DNA of 12,441 bases from Candidatus Coatesiibacteriota bacterium (GTDB lineage: Bacteria; RBG-13-66-14): the NCBI GenBank assembly GCA_030631385.1, contig DAOVLG010000019.1, forward strand, positions 1 through 12,441, read 5' to 3'. The position numbers were made by a program, and so were the translations under genes. This document shows, in pieces, positions 6,656 through 12,441 of the stretch. The first letter of the stretch is position 1; each line of letters starts with the position of its first letter. Below the pieces are notes generated by a model. That model saw only the letters and a list, made by a program, of their open reading frames with translations. It ran no database searches and had not been told where the DNA came from.

Positions 6656-8320
6656 ATGGAAATCACACCTAGTGCAGGACCACCAAAGAAAGTAGCCTTC
6701 TACGCCAGGAGTTCGAAAGACGCCCATGATGTAAGCTGTGACTCTCAGCTACGTGAGTATGAAACCCTCGCTGAAAAAGCTGGCGAAATAGTAGTAGAAC
6801 GGCGCTCAGAGAGCGCCGTTTCCCATGACGAAGCCCAGGGTTTCATGGAGCTAATTAACATTGCGAAGCAGAACCCCCGCCCTTTCGATAAGGTTTACAC
6901 CTGGGACACAAGCCGAATCAGTCGGGACCTGGTGACGCAAGCCGTTTTAATCCGCGAGATGGAGCGCACCGGCGTCGAGGTGTCCTTCGTTAAGCTCCCA
7001 ACGACGAACAACCAGATGGTCGACATGCTCCTCCGCGCCATTTACGGCGTTTTCGACCAACTCCATTCGATGAAGAGCGCCCAGGATGCTAAACGAGGTA
7101 TGAAAGAGAACATCATGCAGGGCTACCGCGCTGGCGGCCCCGCACCCTACGGTTATCGACTGGTCTACGTGGAGAAAGGGACAAACAAGCGCGGAGAACC
7201 GATCAGGAAGTCACATCTTGAACCTGACCCGGAAAAGATGCCGATCGTCCAAGAGGTCTTTCAAAGAGGGGCAGATGGTGAGTCCAGAGGGTCAATCGCA
7301 AAGGATTTGACAGAACGTGGTGTACAACGCGCACGAGGAGGAACCCGCTGGGACACCAACGCTGTGAATCTCATACTGAGAAACGCTGATACTTACTTGG
7401 GAAAAGCCGTTTGGAATCGGAGCGGTGATCGGGAACGTCGTAGAAGGAATCCGAATGCGGCGAAGGTACGCCCTGAAGCTGAGTGGGTAGTCAATGAGAA
7501 CGCCCATGAGCCAATCATCAGCGAGGAGCTTGCGCAACGTGTCCAAGCGAAGCGCCGGCGTTACACAAGAAAATCACCCCATGTGATCAGCTCCAATTTA
7601 CTGGAAGATCTTGCTTGGTGTGAGTACTGCGAAAAACGACTGCAGGGCTGGGGACGCAACCGTCTAGCATGTTCGCAGGCTATGAGAGGTACCTCGAACT
7701 GTAACTTAACCTCCGTCAGCCAAGAGGCGATTATCTACGCTGTTCTAGAGAGGATTCTTGAGCACATAAACTCCGTCGAGAACATTGAGCGGCTTGTAGA
7801 CAGGATAGTGGATCTCTCAGAAGAGGATGGGGATACCTCTGGGTTAGAAGCCAAGCTTGACAAGGTTTGCCGGAACATCAATAAATGGGAGCGTGTAATC
7901 GATGAGGTAGGTGAGTCTCTTGACGCTATCCGCCTCACTCACGAAAAGCTACGACCACTCTACAACGACCGCGATGAGTTGATACGGGAACTGGAGGAAT
8001 CGAAAGCGGAGAAGCCGGTCCAGATAAGCCGCGAATGCGCATACAGTGCCTTACGACTCCTAAGAGAGGAACTAAATAAACTCGATATCGAGAGCTCTCA
8101 GAAAGAGATCGTGAATCTTCTGAAGATCTTTGTAGTCCGAATTTACGTCTGCCAAAAAGAAAAGCGCGGTTCGAAGACCACGCGACTGAAGATCCACTGG
8201 AATCCGGTACTTATCAACAAAGAGAGCCTAGAATCAGGCTCTACTGTTGGCATAGGTGGCAGCGGCACGGGGAATCGAACCCCGGTTACATGGCTGAGAA
8301 CCACGCGTCCTAACCACTAG
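6656..8320 (+). CDS. Large serine recombinase (integrase), C-terminus runs into tRNA-Glu
   Basis: Site-specific recombinase for integration and excision of the element, using a serine nucleophile. The resolvase-type catalytic domain starts at residue 12 with FYARSSKD, where S20 is the probable nucleophile and R18 a catalytic Arg, and continues with DTSRISRD (84-91). A recombinase domain follows (about 155-300; GPAPYGYRL, then NLILRNADTYLGKAVWNR), then a zinc ribbon with C322, C325, C339 and C349, and a coiled-coil region at about 370-480. This is the standard large serine recombinase order. The ATG immediately follows the repressor stop (TAAATG), so it is translationally coupled. The last 20 or so residues (GTGNRTPVTWLRTT...) are antisense to the tRNA-Glu gene, and the stop TAG at 8318-8320 lies inside that gene. 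The natural C-terminus in the excised form may therefore differ. Confidence 0.9.
   Translation: MEITPSAGPPKKVAFYARSSKDAHDVSCDSQLREYETLAEKAGEIVVERRSESAVSHDEAQGFMELINIAKQNPRPFDKVYTWDTSRISRDLVTQAVLIREMERTGVEVSFVKLPTTNNQMVDMLLRAIYGVFDQLHSMKSAQDAKRGMKENIMQGYRAGGPAPYGYRLVYVEKGTNKRGEPIRKSHLEPDPEKMPIVQEVFQRGADGESRGSIAKDLTERGVQRARGGTRWDTNAVNLILRNADTYLGKAVWNRSGDRERRRRNPNAAKVRPEAEWVVNENAHEPIISEELAQRVQAKRRRYTRKSPHVISSNLLEDLAWCEYCEKRLQGWGRNRLACSQAMRGTSNCNLTSVSQEAIIYAVLERILEHINSVENIERLVDRIVDLSEEDGDTSGLEAKLDKVCRNINKWERVIDEVGESLDAIRLTHEKLRPLYNDRDELIRELEESKAEKPVQISRECAYSALRLLREELNKLDIESSQKEIVNLLKIFVVRIYVCQKEKRGSKTTRLKIHWNPVLINKESLESGSTVGIGGSGTGNRTPVTWLRTTRPNH
6798..6820. repeat. Perfect 10-bp inverted repeat inside the recombinase gene
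   Basis: AACGGCGCTC, a 3-nt loop AGA, then GAGCGCCGTT: a perfect, GC-rich hairpin at codons 48-55 of the recombinase, followed by TTCCC. It resembles an intrinsic terminator or attenuator stem, or a dimer-binding site. No function can be assigned from sequence. Confidence 0.6.
8223..8242 (-). terminator. Hairpin downstream of tRNA-Glu, candidate tRNA terminator
   Basis: AGAGCCT and AGGCTCT form a 7-bp stem with a 6-nt loop, 14 nt past the tRNA CCA end. On the minus strand it is followed by CTTTGTTG, a weak T-rich tract. It also lies in the recombinase coding sequence, so it would be supplied by the element. Confidence 0.35.
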
Positions 8321-8331
8321 ACGATGCCGCC
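8257..8331 (-). tRNA. tRNA-Glu (anticodon CTC), probable attachment site
   Basis: The cloverleaf folds well: acceptor GGCGGCA with TGCCGCT, D arm GTCT/GGAC, anticodon stem CGTGG/CCATG with loop TTCTCAG giving anticodon CTC, and T arm CGGGG-TTCGAAT-CCCCG. The discriminator is G73 and CCA is encoded (8257-8259). The first acceptor pair is G1-U72 rather than G-C. That odd base is at the 3' end, the part an integrating element would replace. The serine recombinase ends inside this gene on the opposite strand. It lies about 100 nt downstream of tRNA-Gln. Confidence 0.95.
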
Positions 8332-8342
8332 GAAGCAACGCT

Positions 8343-8372
8343 TTTGTAACTTAAAGGGGTCGGCGTTGTCAA
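8343..8372 (-). promoter_or_regulatory. Candidate tRNA-Glu promoter
   Basis: On the minus strand TTGACA (8367-8372) is followed after 18 nt by TACAAA (8343-8348), 11 nt before the tRNA. The -35 box sits in the loop of an 8-bp inverted repeat (AAAGGGGT at 8353-8360, ACCCCTTT at 8372-8379). Confidence 0.45.
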
Positions 8373-8431
8373 CCCCTTTTCAAACATCGGCCGGGGCCTT
8401 AGGAACCCTCCTTTTACCCATCCACCGGAGG

Positions 8432-8505
8432 TGGCTGGGGCGGATGGATTCGAACCACCGTAAGCAGATCCAGAGTCTGCTGTCCTGCCGCTAGACGACG
8501 CCCCA
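8432..8505 (-). tRNA. tRNA-Gln (anticodon CTG)
   Basis: Acceptor TGGGGCG pairs fully with CGCCCCA, with the U1-A72 pair typical of bacterial tRNA-Gln. D arm is GTCT/GGAC, anticodon stem GCAGA/TCTGC with loop CTCTGGA giving anticodon CTG, and T arm GGTGG-TTCGAAT-CCATC. The discriminator is G73, with encoded CCA at 8432-8434. It decodes CAG. Confidence 0.96.
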
Positions 8506-8517
8506 AGCGGGATGGGG

Positions 8518-8546
8518 AGCCTAGCACAAATCGGCCTCGGTTTCAA
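8518..8546 (-). promoter_or_regulatory. Candidate tRNA-Gln promoter
   Basis: On the minus strand TTGAAA (8541-8546), a 17-nt spacer, then TAGGCT (8518-8523), 12 nt before the tRNA. It starts just after the stop codon of the lipoprotein gene. Confidence 0.5.
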
Positions 8547-8548
8547 CC

Positions 8549-9151
8549 CTAGAGGGGGACCTCCGCCGCGACCACAGCCATGTTGAATGAATCGAGCACG
8601 GCCTCGATCTCCTCCAACAGGCCGTCCCAATCCTCCCCCGGCGCGGCGAACTGGATGCCGCACAGCGTCTGACCCTTGACCAGGGTCCAGTCCCTCACCC
8701 GCCAGGGGACCCCCTCGGCGTCGAAGGTGAACTCGACGCGGACGGCCCCGACCCCGGCGAGCTCGACCGGCTCGCGTCCCACCTCGGTCATGTTGGGGAA
8801 CATCGGTTCCAGCTCCCAGAGCTTGTCCTCCAGCGCCAGGTCCCGGTCATCTGGTGTCAAGTCCCGTCCCAAGTTCTGGCAGAATACCGACAGGTAGGCC
8901 CCGGTCTCCGGCGAGCGGAGCAGGGCGGTGTCGGTATTGTTGACCGGGTCCTGGATGAGCTCGCCCGAGTCCCAGAGCACGTTGGAGACGCTGAAGGTGA
9001 CGCCGAAGCGCTCCAGGTTGATGTCCCGGCGCGAGGGCTCCGGCTCGACCTCTTCACCGTCCTCGGTCGGCTCCTCCTCCTCACCACAGGCGAGCGGCAA
9101 GAACGTGAGGAGGAAGATGAGCAACAATAGTCCAGCGTTTTTGAATAGCAT
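8549..9151 (-). CDS. Putative lipoprotein, possible PsbP/DcrB-like fold
   Basis: Protein of 200 aa from ATG at 9151, giving MLFKNAG, a hydrophobic core and the lipobox LPLAC with C22. A GTG-started extension to 9199 would put Arg/Lys-rich residues before the signal and is rejected. An acidic linker (GEEEEPTEDGEEVEPEP) follows the Cys, then a mixed alpha/beta domain (about 45-200) containing FGVTFSVSN, AYLSVFCQNL and VPWRVRDWTLVKGQTLCGIQFAAP. The pattern of short strands and a terminal helix resembles the PsbP/DcrB/LpqN fold, which is a guess. It would be anchored on the outside of a membrane; function is unknown. Upstream the sequence turns abruptly AT-rich at about 9180, so its original promoter may be lost. 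Confidence 0.75.
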   Translation of the reverse strand: MLFKNAGLLLLIFLLTFLPLACGEEEEPTEDGEEVEPEPSRRDINLERFGVTFSVSNVLWDSGELIQDPVNNTDTALLRSPETGAYLSVFCQNLGRDLTPDDRDLALEDKLWELEPMFPNMTEVGREPVELAGVGAVRVEFTFDAEGVPWRVRDWTLVKGQTLCGIQFAAPGEDWDGLLEEIEAVLDSFNMAVVAAEVPL

Positions 9152-9179
9152 CTTTCTTTTCCTCTCGCGCGTTATCAAG

Positions 9180-9443
9180 GTTCTTACCGTTAGGAACACA
9201 AACTATGGCTGACAAGTATGGCAAAGCAGGCTTGCCATAATCATTTTCTAAATATGAACCATAGGGTAAATCAATATATTCATATTCATCAACACCAATA
9301 AAATGAGAATTAATCTCAAATTCTGGTAAAGTGAAGCTGATTAGAATTCCATTTTCATCCTCTTCTACAACTTCGAATGGCTCTAAGGCAGAAACGGAAA
9401 AAACCAGACATAAGAAGCATTATCTAAAAAGTCGCTTAATCAT
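9180..9443 (-). pseudogene. Broken N-terminal fragment of a C25 (gingipain-like) peptidase gene
   Basis: Starting at ATG 9443, with GGAGG upstream, the frame reads MIKRLFR, then a TAA stop, then CFLCLVFSVSA and on into an open frame that includes FEVVEEDENGILISF, IDLPYGSY and GKPALPYLSAIVCVPNGK. The start looks like a signal peptide interrupted by a nonsense codon. The body resembles the propeptide domain of C25 cysteine peptidases (G-x-P-x-L-P and a V-P-x-G motif). Recognisable sequence ends near 9180, where GC-rich DNA of the neighbouring lipoprotein begins; no catalytic domain remains. It lies 21 nt after the AT-rich lipoprotein gene and shares its low GC, so both probably arrived together. 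Confidence 0.6.
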
Positions 9444-9464
9444 GATAACCTCCAAGGAAAGTTT

Positions 9465-10412
9465 TTAATAGTGAAACACAAAACTTCTAACCACGTAAAG
9501 ATCGCTTTGATTATCAACAACACGCTCAAATACAGTTAGATCAGATACAGTATCCATACCCCTTTCTTCACCTTCGTCGTTAGTAATGCGCAAACCTAAA
9601 GGAACGTTCCACATGTTGATTTCACCACCATAGTCGCTAACTGCAAAAACATTATTCCAAAAGTCAGTGGATAAATAAGAAATATTCGTACCTTGTAAGA
9701 TACTGTCTTCGGCAAATAAACCAAATCCTTGAAGTGAACCATCATCATTAACAAAACATCTGTAAATTGACGAATTAAAGGCGTTTTCACGCGTAAAAAT
9801 AACTAAGTGATAATCAAATTGATAATCGTATGTAAGCTGATAGCCATTTATAATAAAAGTGCAAAATACGAGTTCGTCTATGCTTCTATCGTAATACAAA
9901 TGGTAAATTTCGTTATTTGTCGAAAAATACATTCTTAAGTCGGTCCTATCACCCAGAATATCGTTGTAGGCTATAATAGATACAACTTCACTGCCTTCTG
10001 AGCGATAAATTTCTGATAAAGAGCCATCTAGATTAGCATAAATAATAAATTCTGAACCGTTAAACACAGAAAACGCATAGTCAGTAATATAACTGTCACC
10101 CCCAAACGAAACAACCCTATCTAAAGATGTTACTTCCCAACCATCAGGTGCAGAGTACACAATTTCATTGGCTTTTGAATCACAATAATACAGATAAATA
10201 GATTCCTTATCGTGAAATCCAACGATGCCACCATCAAGAGAATTAATAGGTTGAGGGGTTTCATACCAAAAAGGAGATAGATTAAGTTGTAAATCGTTGG
10301 TCAAGCGGACCTCATCACCTAAATTTTCTAGCAAGGCAGGGATATCACAGCCAAGCCAAAGCAGGCCGACTAGGAAAAATGTTAGATAGCAAGAAAATCT
10401 GATGCTCATCAT
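9465..10412 (-). CDS. AT-rich putative lipoprotein of unknown function
   Basis: Protein of 315 aa. The N-terminus MMSIRFSCYLTFFLVGLLWLGC has a lipobox-like end (C22) and indicates an anchored lipoprotein. The rest has repeated strand-rich units with aromatic residues (for example SIYLYYCDSKANEIVYSA, EFIIYANLDGSLSEIYRS, EIYHLYYDRSIDELVFC), which could form a beta-propeller; no family is recognised. GC is about 33-36%, against above 60% in the subtilase gene only 9 nt upstream. ATG at 10412 is preceded by a TAGGA site overlapping the subtilase stop codon, so it is read as part of that operon. The composition suggests foreign origin or a different gene history. Confidence 0.75.
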   Translation of the reverse strand: MMSIRFSCYLTFFLVGLLWLGCDIPALLENLGDEVRLTNDLQLNLSPFWYETPQPINSLDGGIVGFHDKESIYLYYCDSKANEIVYSAPDGWEVTSLDRVVSFGGDSYITDYAFSVFNGSEFIIYANLDGSLSEIYRSEGSEVVSIIAYNDILGDRTDLRMYFSTNNEIYHLYYDRSIDELVFCTFIINGYQLTYDYQFDYHLVIFTRENAFNSSIYRCFVNDDGSLQGFGLFAEDSILQGTNISYLSTDFWNNVFAVSDYGGEINMWNVPLGLRITNDEGEERGMDTVSDLTVFERVVDNQSDLYVVRSFVFHY

Positions 10413-10421
10413 TAGTGGTTC

Positions 10422-12425
10422 CTACCGGGCGATTACGAAGTGCTGAACGGAGCTCGATCCGCTCGTCTTGTTCCTCAACTGCGCCAGATAGACCCCCGAA
10501 GCCAGGCCGTCGGTCGAGACGGTAACCGTTTCTCTGCCAACGGCGTGGTAGCCGGCGTAGGGTCGGGCGACCCGTCTCCCCTGCAGGTCGTAGATAACCA
10601 GCTCGACCTCGGCGGCGATCGGGAACACCAGGGTGAAGGTAACCGCATCGCTGGCCGGTGAGGGGTAGGGGTAGCCGAGGGTTGCTCGGGGCGTGGATAG
10701 TCCTTGGCCGTAGATGATAGTCTCCGGCCCCCGGGACAGCTCACCGCCCTCTGTCACCAGAGCGACAATACGGTAGGCGTATTCGCGCCCCCACTCCACG
10801 TCCCGATCCAGGTAAGGCCCACCGTCTACCAGGTCCTCGGTGAGCGTTATCCAGGCGCCGTCGTCCGTCTTGCGGTATAGCCGGAAACCGTCCACCAGAT
10901 CGGGCCGGGTGAGCGACCAGTCGGCCAGGATGCCGTCGGCGTTCTCGGATAGGGAGAAATCGAGGTAGCGCAGCCCGGCCTGCATCGTCAGCAGCGCCAA
11001 CAGACACTGGAGCCGGCCGTAACCGGCGAAATTGTCCTTTCCGGCCTCCCCCAGGTCCAGGGCGGAGACCTCCAGGTAGTCCTTGACCTCCTCGGGCGTC
11101 AGGTCGGGGTTTGCCTGGAGCAGTAAGGCGACGGCGCCGACGACGTGGGGGGTGGACATGGAGGTGCCCTCCATGTTGATGTATCCTCCCCGGCGGCCGT
11201 CCAAGCTCTTGATCCCCTCGGCCGGGTTGACCGTCCCCCCCGGGGCGCACACGTCGGGCTTAATCAGCCCCGGCGGATAGGGCCAGTCGTCGAAAGGCGG
11301 TTCGAAATCCCACTCCGCGGGGCCGATACTGGAAAAGAAAAGGACCTCGTCCCCGTTGTGGGTGGCGCCGACGGTTATTATCTCGGGCACGTCGCCCGGT
11401 GTGCGGACGTTGTCGGGCGGCGGGTAGGCGCCCGTCTGGTCGCCCTCGTTCCCCGCGGCGGCGACGATCACCGAACCCATCTCGAGGGTGGTTTGGCAGA
11501 GCTCGCGCCAGAGCGGCTGGTTGTCGGTCTGGCGCTGGTACCAGCCGAAGCTCAGGTTCAACACGTCGGCGCCCATCTGGACCGCGTAGCCGATGCCGTC
11601 CCAGGTGATGTACTCCGTGCCCCTCCCGGTATCGGAGAAGACCTTCACCGCCATGATCCGGGCGTCCGGGGCGACGCCGGTCTGGGAACCGGCGCTTCCG
11701 TCGCCGGCCACGATCCCGGCCACGTGGCTACCGTGGCCGCCCTCGGGACCGAGGATGGTGTTGTCGTCGTAGAAGAAGTCCCACCCGTTCACATCGTCGG
11801 TGTAGCCGTTGCCGTCGTCGTCAACGCCGTTGTCGGGGATCTCGCCGGGATTCACCCACGGGTGGTCGGCCAGATCGGGGTGCTCGAGGTCGCAGCCGGT
11901 GTCCACCACGGCCACGATCACACCGTCGCCGGTGTAGCCGTAGGGCTCGCCCCAGACCAGCGGGGCGTCCACGATGCCCACATTCCAGACAATATCAGCA
12001 ACGTTACAAAGAGCGTAATCGGTGGTGTGGCTCAGCACCACGCGGTCCACACCGGGGAGTTCGGCGAGCTCACGGGCGACTTCGGGGGTGACCCGAGCCC
12101 CGACGGCGTTCAGGAGATAGATGGATCGTATGTCCTCGGCCGTCCCGGAGTCGCCCGCTCGGCTTAAATGATCGAGGACCGGCGACTGGGTACGCCCGCA
12201 CACCTCGGCGAGGAGCGCCCAACGGACGGCACGTCCGCCCTCGGGGTCGAGCCCAACACCCATCCGGTCCAGGTGCAGCTCGGCGGGTCTTTCGGTCAGG
12301 ACGACCACCACCGGGATCAGCCCGTTGGGGTTCCGGTTGAGTTCCGCCTCCAGCGAAGGGGCTACGGTTCCTGCCCCGAGAAAGGAAGTCGTTAGAATGA
12401 TAACAATGACAATGCGTATGTACAT
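10422..12425 (-). CDS. Secreted subtilisin-like serine protease (S8) with FnIII-like and FlgD/T9SS-like C-terminus
   Basis: Protein of 667 aa. A signal peptide (about 1-20) and a prodomain (about 30-140) precede the S8 domain (about 165-480). Catalytic residues are D175 (AVVDTG), H231 (GGHGSHVAG) and S422 (GTSMSTPH), with oxyanion N326 (AAAGNEG). The acidic insert NPGEIPDNGVDDDGNGYTDD (192-211) is a probable calcium loop common in this family. A fibronectin type III-like domain spans about 485-575. The last 85 or so residues (YPYPSPASDAVTF..., IYDLQGRRVA, LASGVYLAQL) match the FlgD-Ig/type IX sorting-type C-terminal domain. The enzyme is probably exported and attached to, or released from, the cell surface. 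ATG at 12425 has no clear Shine-Dalgarno sequence, and the promoter is outside the window. Confidence 0.93.
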   Translation of the reverse strand: MYIRIVIVIILTTSFLGAGTVAPSLEAELNRNPNGLIPVVVVLTERPAELHLDRMGVGLDPEGGRAVRWALLAEVCGRTQSPVLDHLSRAGDSGTAEDIRSIYLLNAVGARVTPEVARELAELPGVDRVVLSHTTDYALCNVADIVWNVGIVDAPLVWGEPYGYTGDGVIVAVVDTGCDLEHPDLADHPWVNPGEIPDNGVDDDGNGYTDDVNGWDFFYDDNTILGPEGGHGSHVAGIVAGDGSAGSQTGVAPDARIMAVKVFSDTGRGTEYITWDGIGYAVQMGADVLNLSFGWYQRQTDNQPLWRELCQTTLEMGSVIVAAAGNEGDQTGAYPPPDNVRTPGDVPEIITVGATHNGDEVLFFSSIGPAEWDFEPPFDDWPYPPGLIKPDVCAPGGTVNPAEGIKSLDGRRGGYINMEGTSMSTPHVVGAVALLLQANPDLTPEEVKDYLEVSALDLGEAGKDNFAGYGRLQCLLALLTMQAGLRYLDFSLSENADGILADWSLTRPDLVDGFRLYRKTDDGAWITLTEDLVDGGPYLDRDVEWGREYAYRIVALVTEGGELSRGPETIIYGQGLSTPRATLGYPYPSPASDAVTFTLVFPIAAEVELVIYDLQGRRVARPYAGYHAVGRETVTVSTDGLASGVYLAQLRNKTSGSSSVQHFVIAR

Positions 12426-12441
12426 CTAACCAGAAAGGATA

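Noticed and set aside
8310..8663. Minus-strand open frame of 117 codons covering both tRNAs
   Set aside because: It runs through two well-folded tRNA genes and the lipoprotein end; it is a read-through of RNA genes.
11145..12167. Plus-strand open frame of 340 codons opposite the subtilase
   Set aside because: Its translation is Val/Gly/Asp/His-rich, typical of the antisense of GC-rich coding DNA; the subtilase catalytic triad is on the other strand.
1..12441. CRISPR arrays, insertion sequences or rRNA genes
   Set aside because: No regularly spaced long repeats, transposase motifs or rRNA signatures were seen.

Overview
The window looks like part of a GC-rich bacterial chromosome (host-like genes are about 60-70% GC) carrying a mobile element. 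No marker gene fixes the taxon. The secreted subtilisin with a fibronectin-like domain and a FlgD/T9SS-like C-terminal domain, a relic of a C25 (gingipain-type) peptidase gene, and several secreted proteins or lipoproteins together suggest an FCB-group or neighbouring candidate-phylum bacterium. That placement is inference.

Left part (1-2703, minus strand): a modification-type DNA methyltransferase with DPPY and DPxCGGG motifs, cut by the window edge, preceded by a probable PD-(D/E)XK nuclease. Together they look like a restriction-modification or defence pair. The methyltransferase has a striking AT-rich centre between GC-rich flanks.

Middle part (about 2743-8320): the core of a small integrative element. 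A divergent control region (5800-5929) holds two facing sigma70-type promoters and three copies of a CATACATGCC-like motif. To the right it drives an XRE/S24-like repressor and a large serine recombinase, which are translationally coupled. To the left it drives a 65-aa protein and a 789-aa PrimPol-helicase. Just downstream of the primase is a gene-free stretch with paired GGTGGTTT iterons flanking a segment of about 24% GC. This resembles the origin placement in phage satellites such as SaPIs/PICIs. The order (integrase and repressor facing a replication gene with an adjacent origin, then defence-type genes) suggests a satellite or integrative island. No structural phage genes are visible. The serine recombinase frame runs into the 3' part of a tRNA-Glu gene, so that gene is the likely attachment site. 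No second tRNA fragment is seen, so the other end probably lies outside the window.

Right part (8257-12425, minus strand): tRNA-Gln(CTG) and tRNA-Glu(CTC), each with a recognisable promoter and an encoded CCA. Next come a 200-aa lipoprotein, an AT-rich island of about 1.2 kb (a broken C25-propeptide gene and a 315-aa lipoprotein of unknown function), and a 667-aa secreted subtilase. The subtilase, the AT-rich lipoprotein and the broken gene are closely spaced like an operon, although base composition changes abruptly between them.
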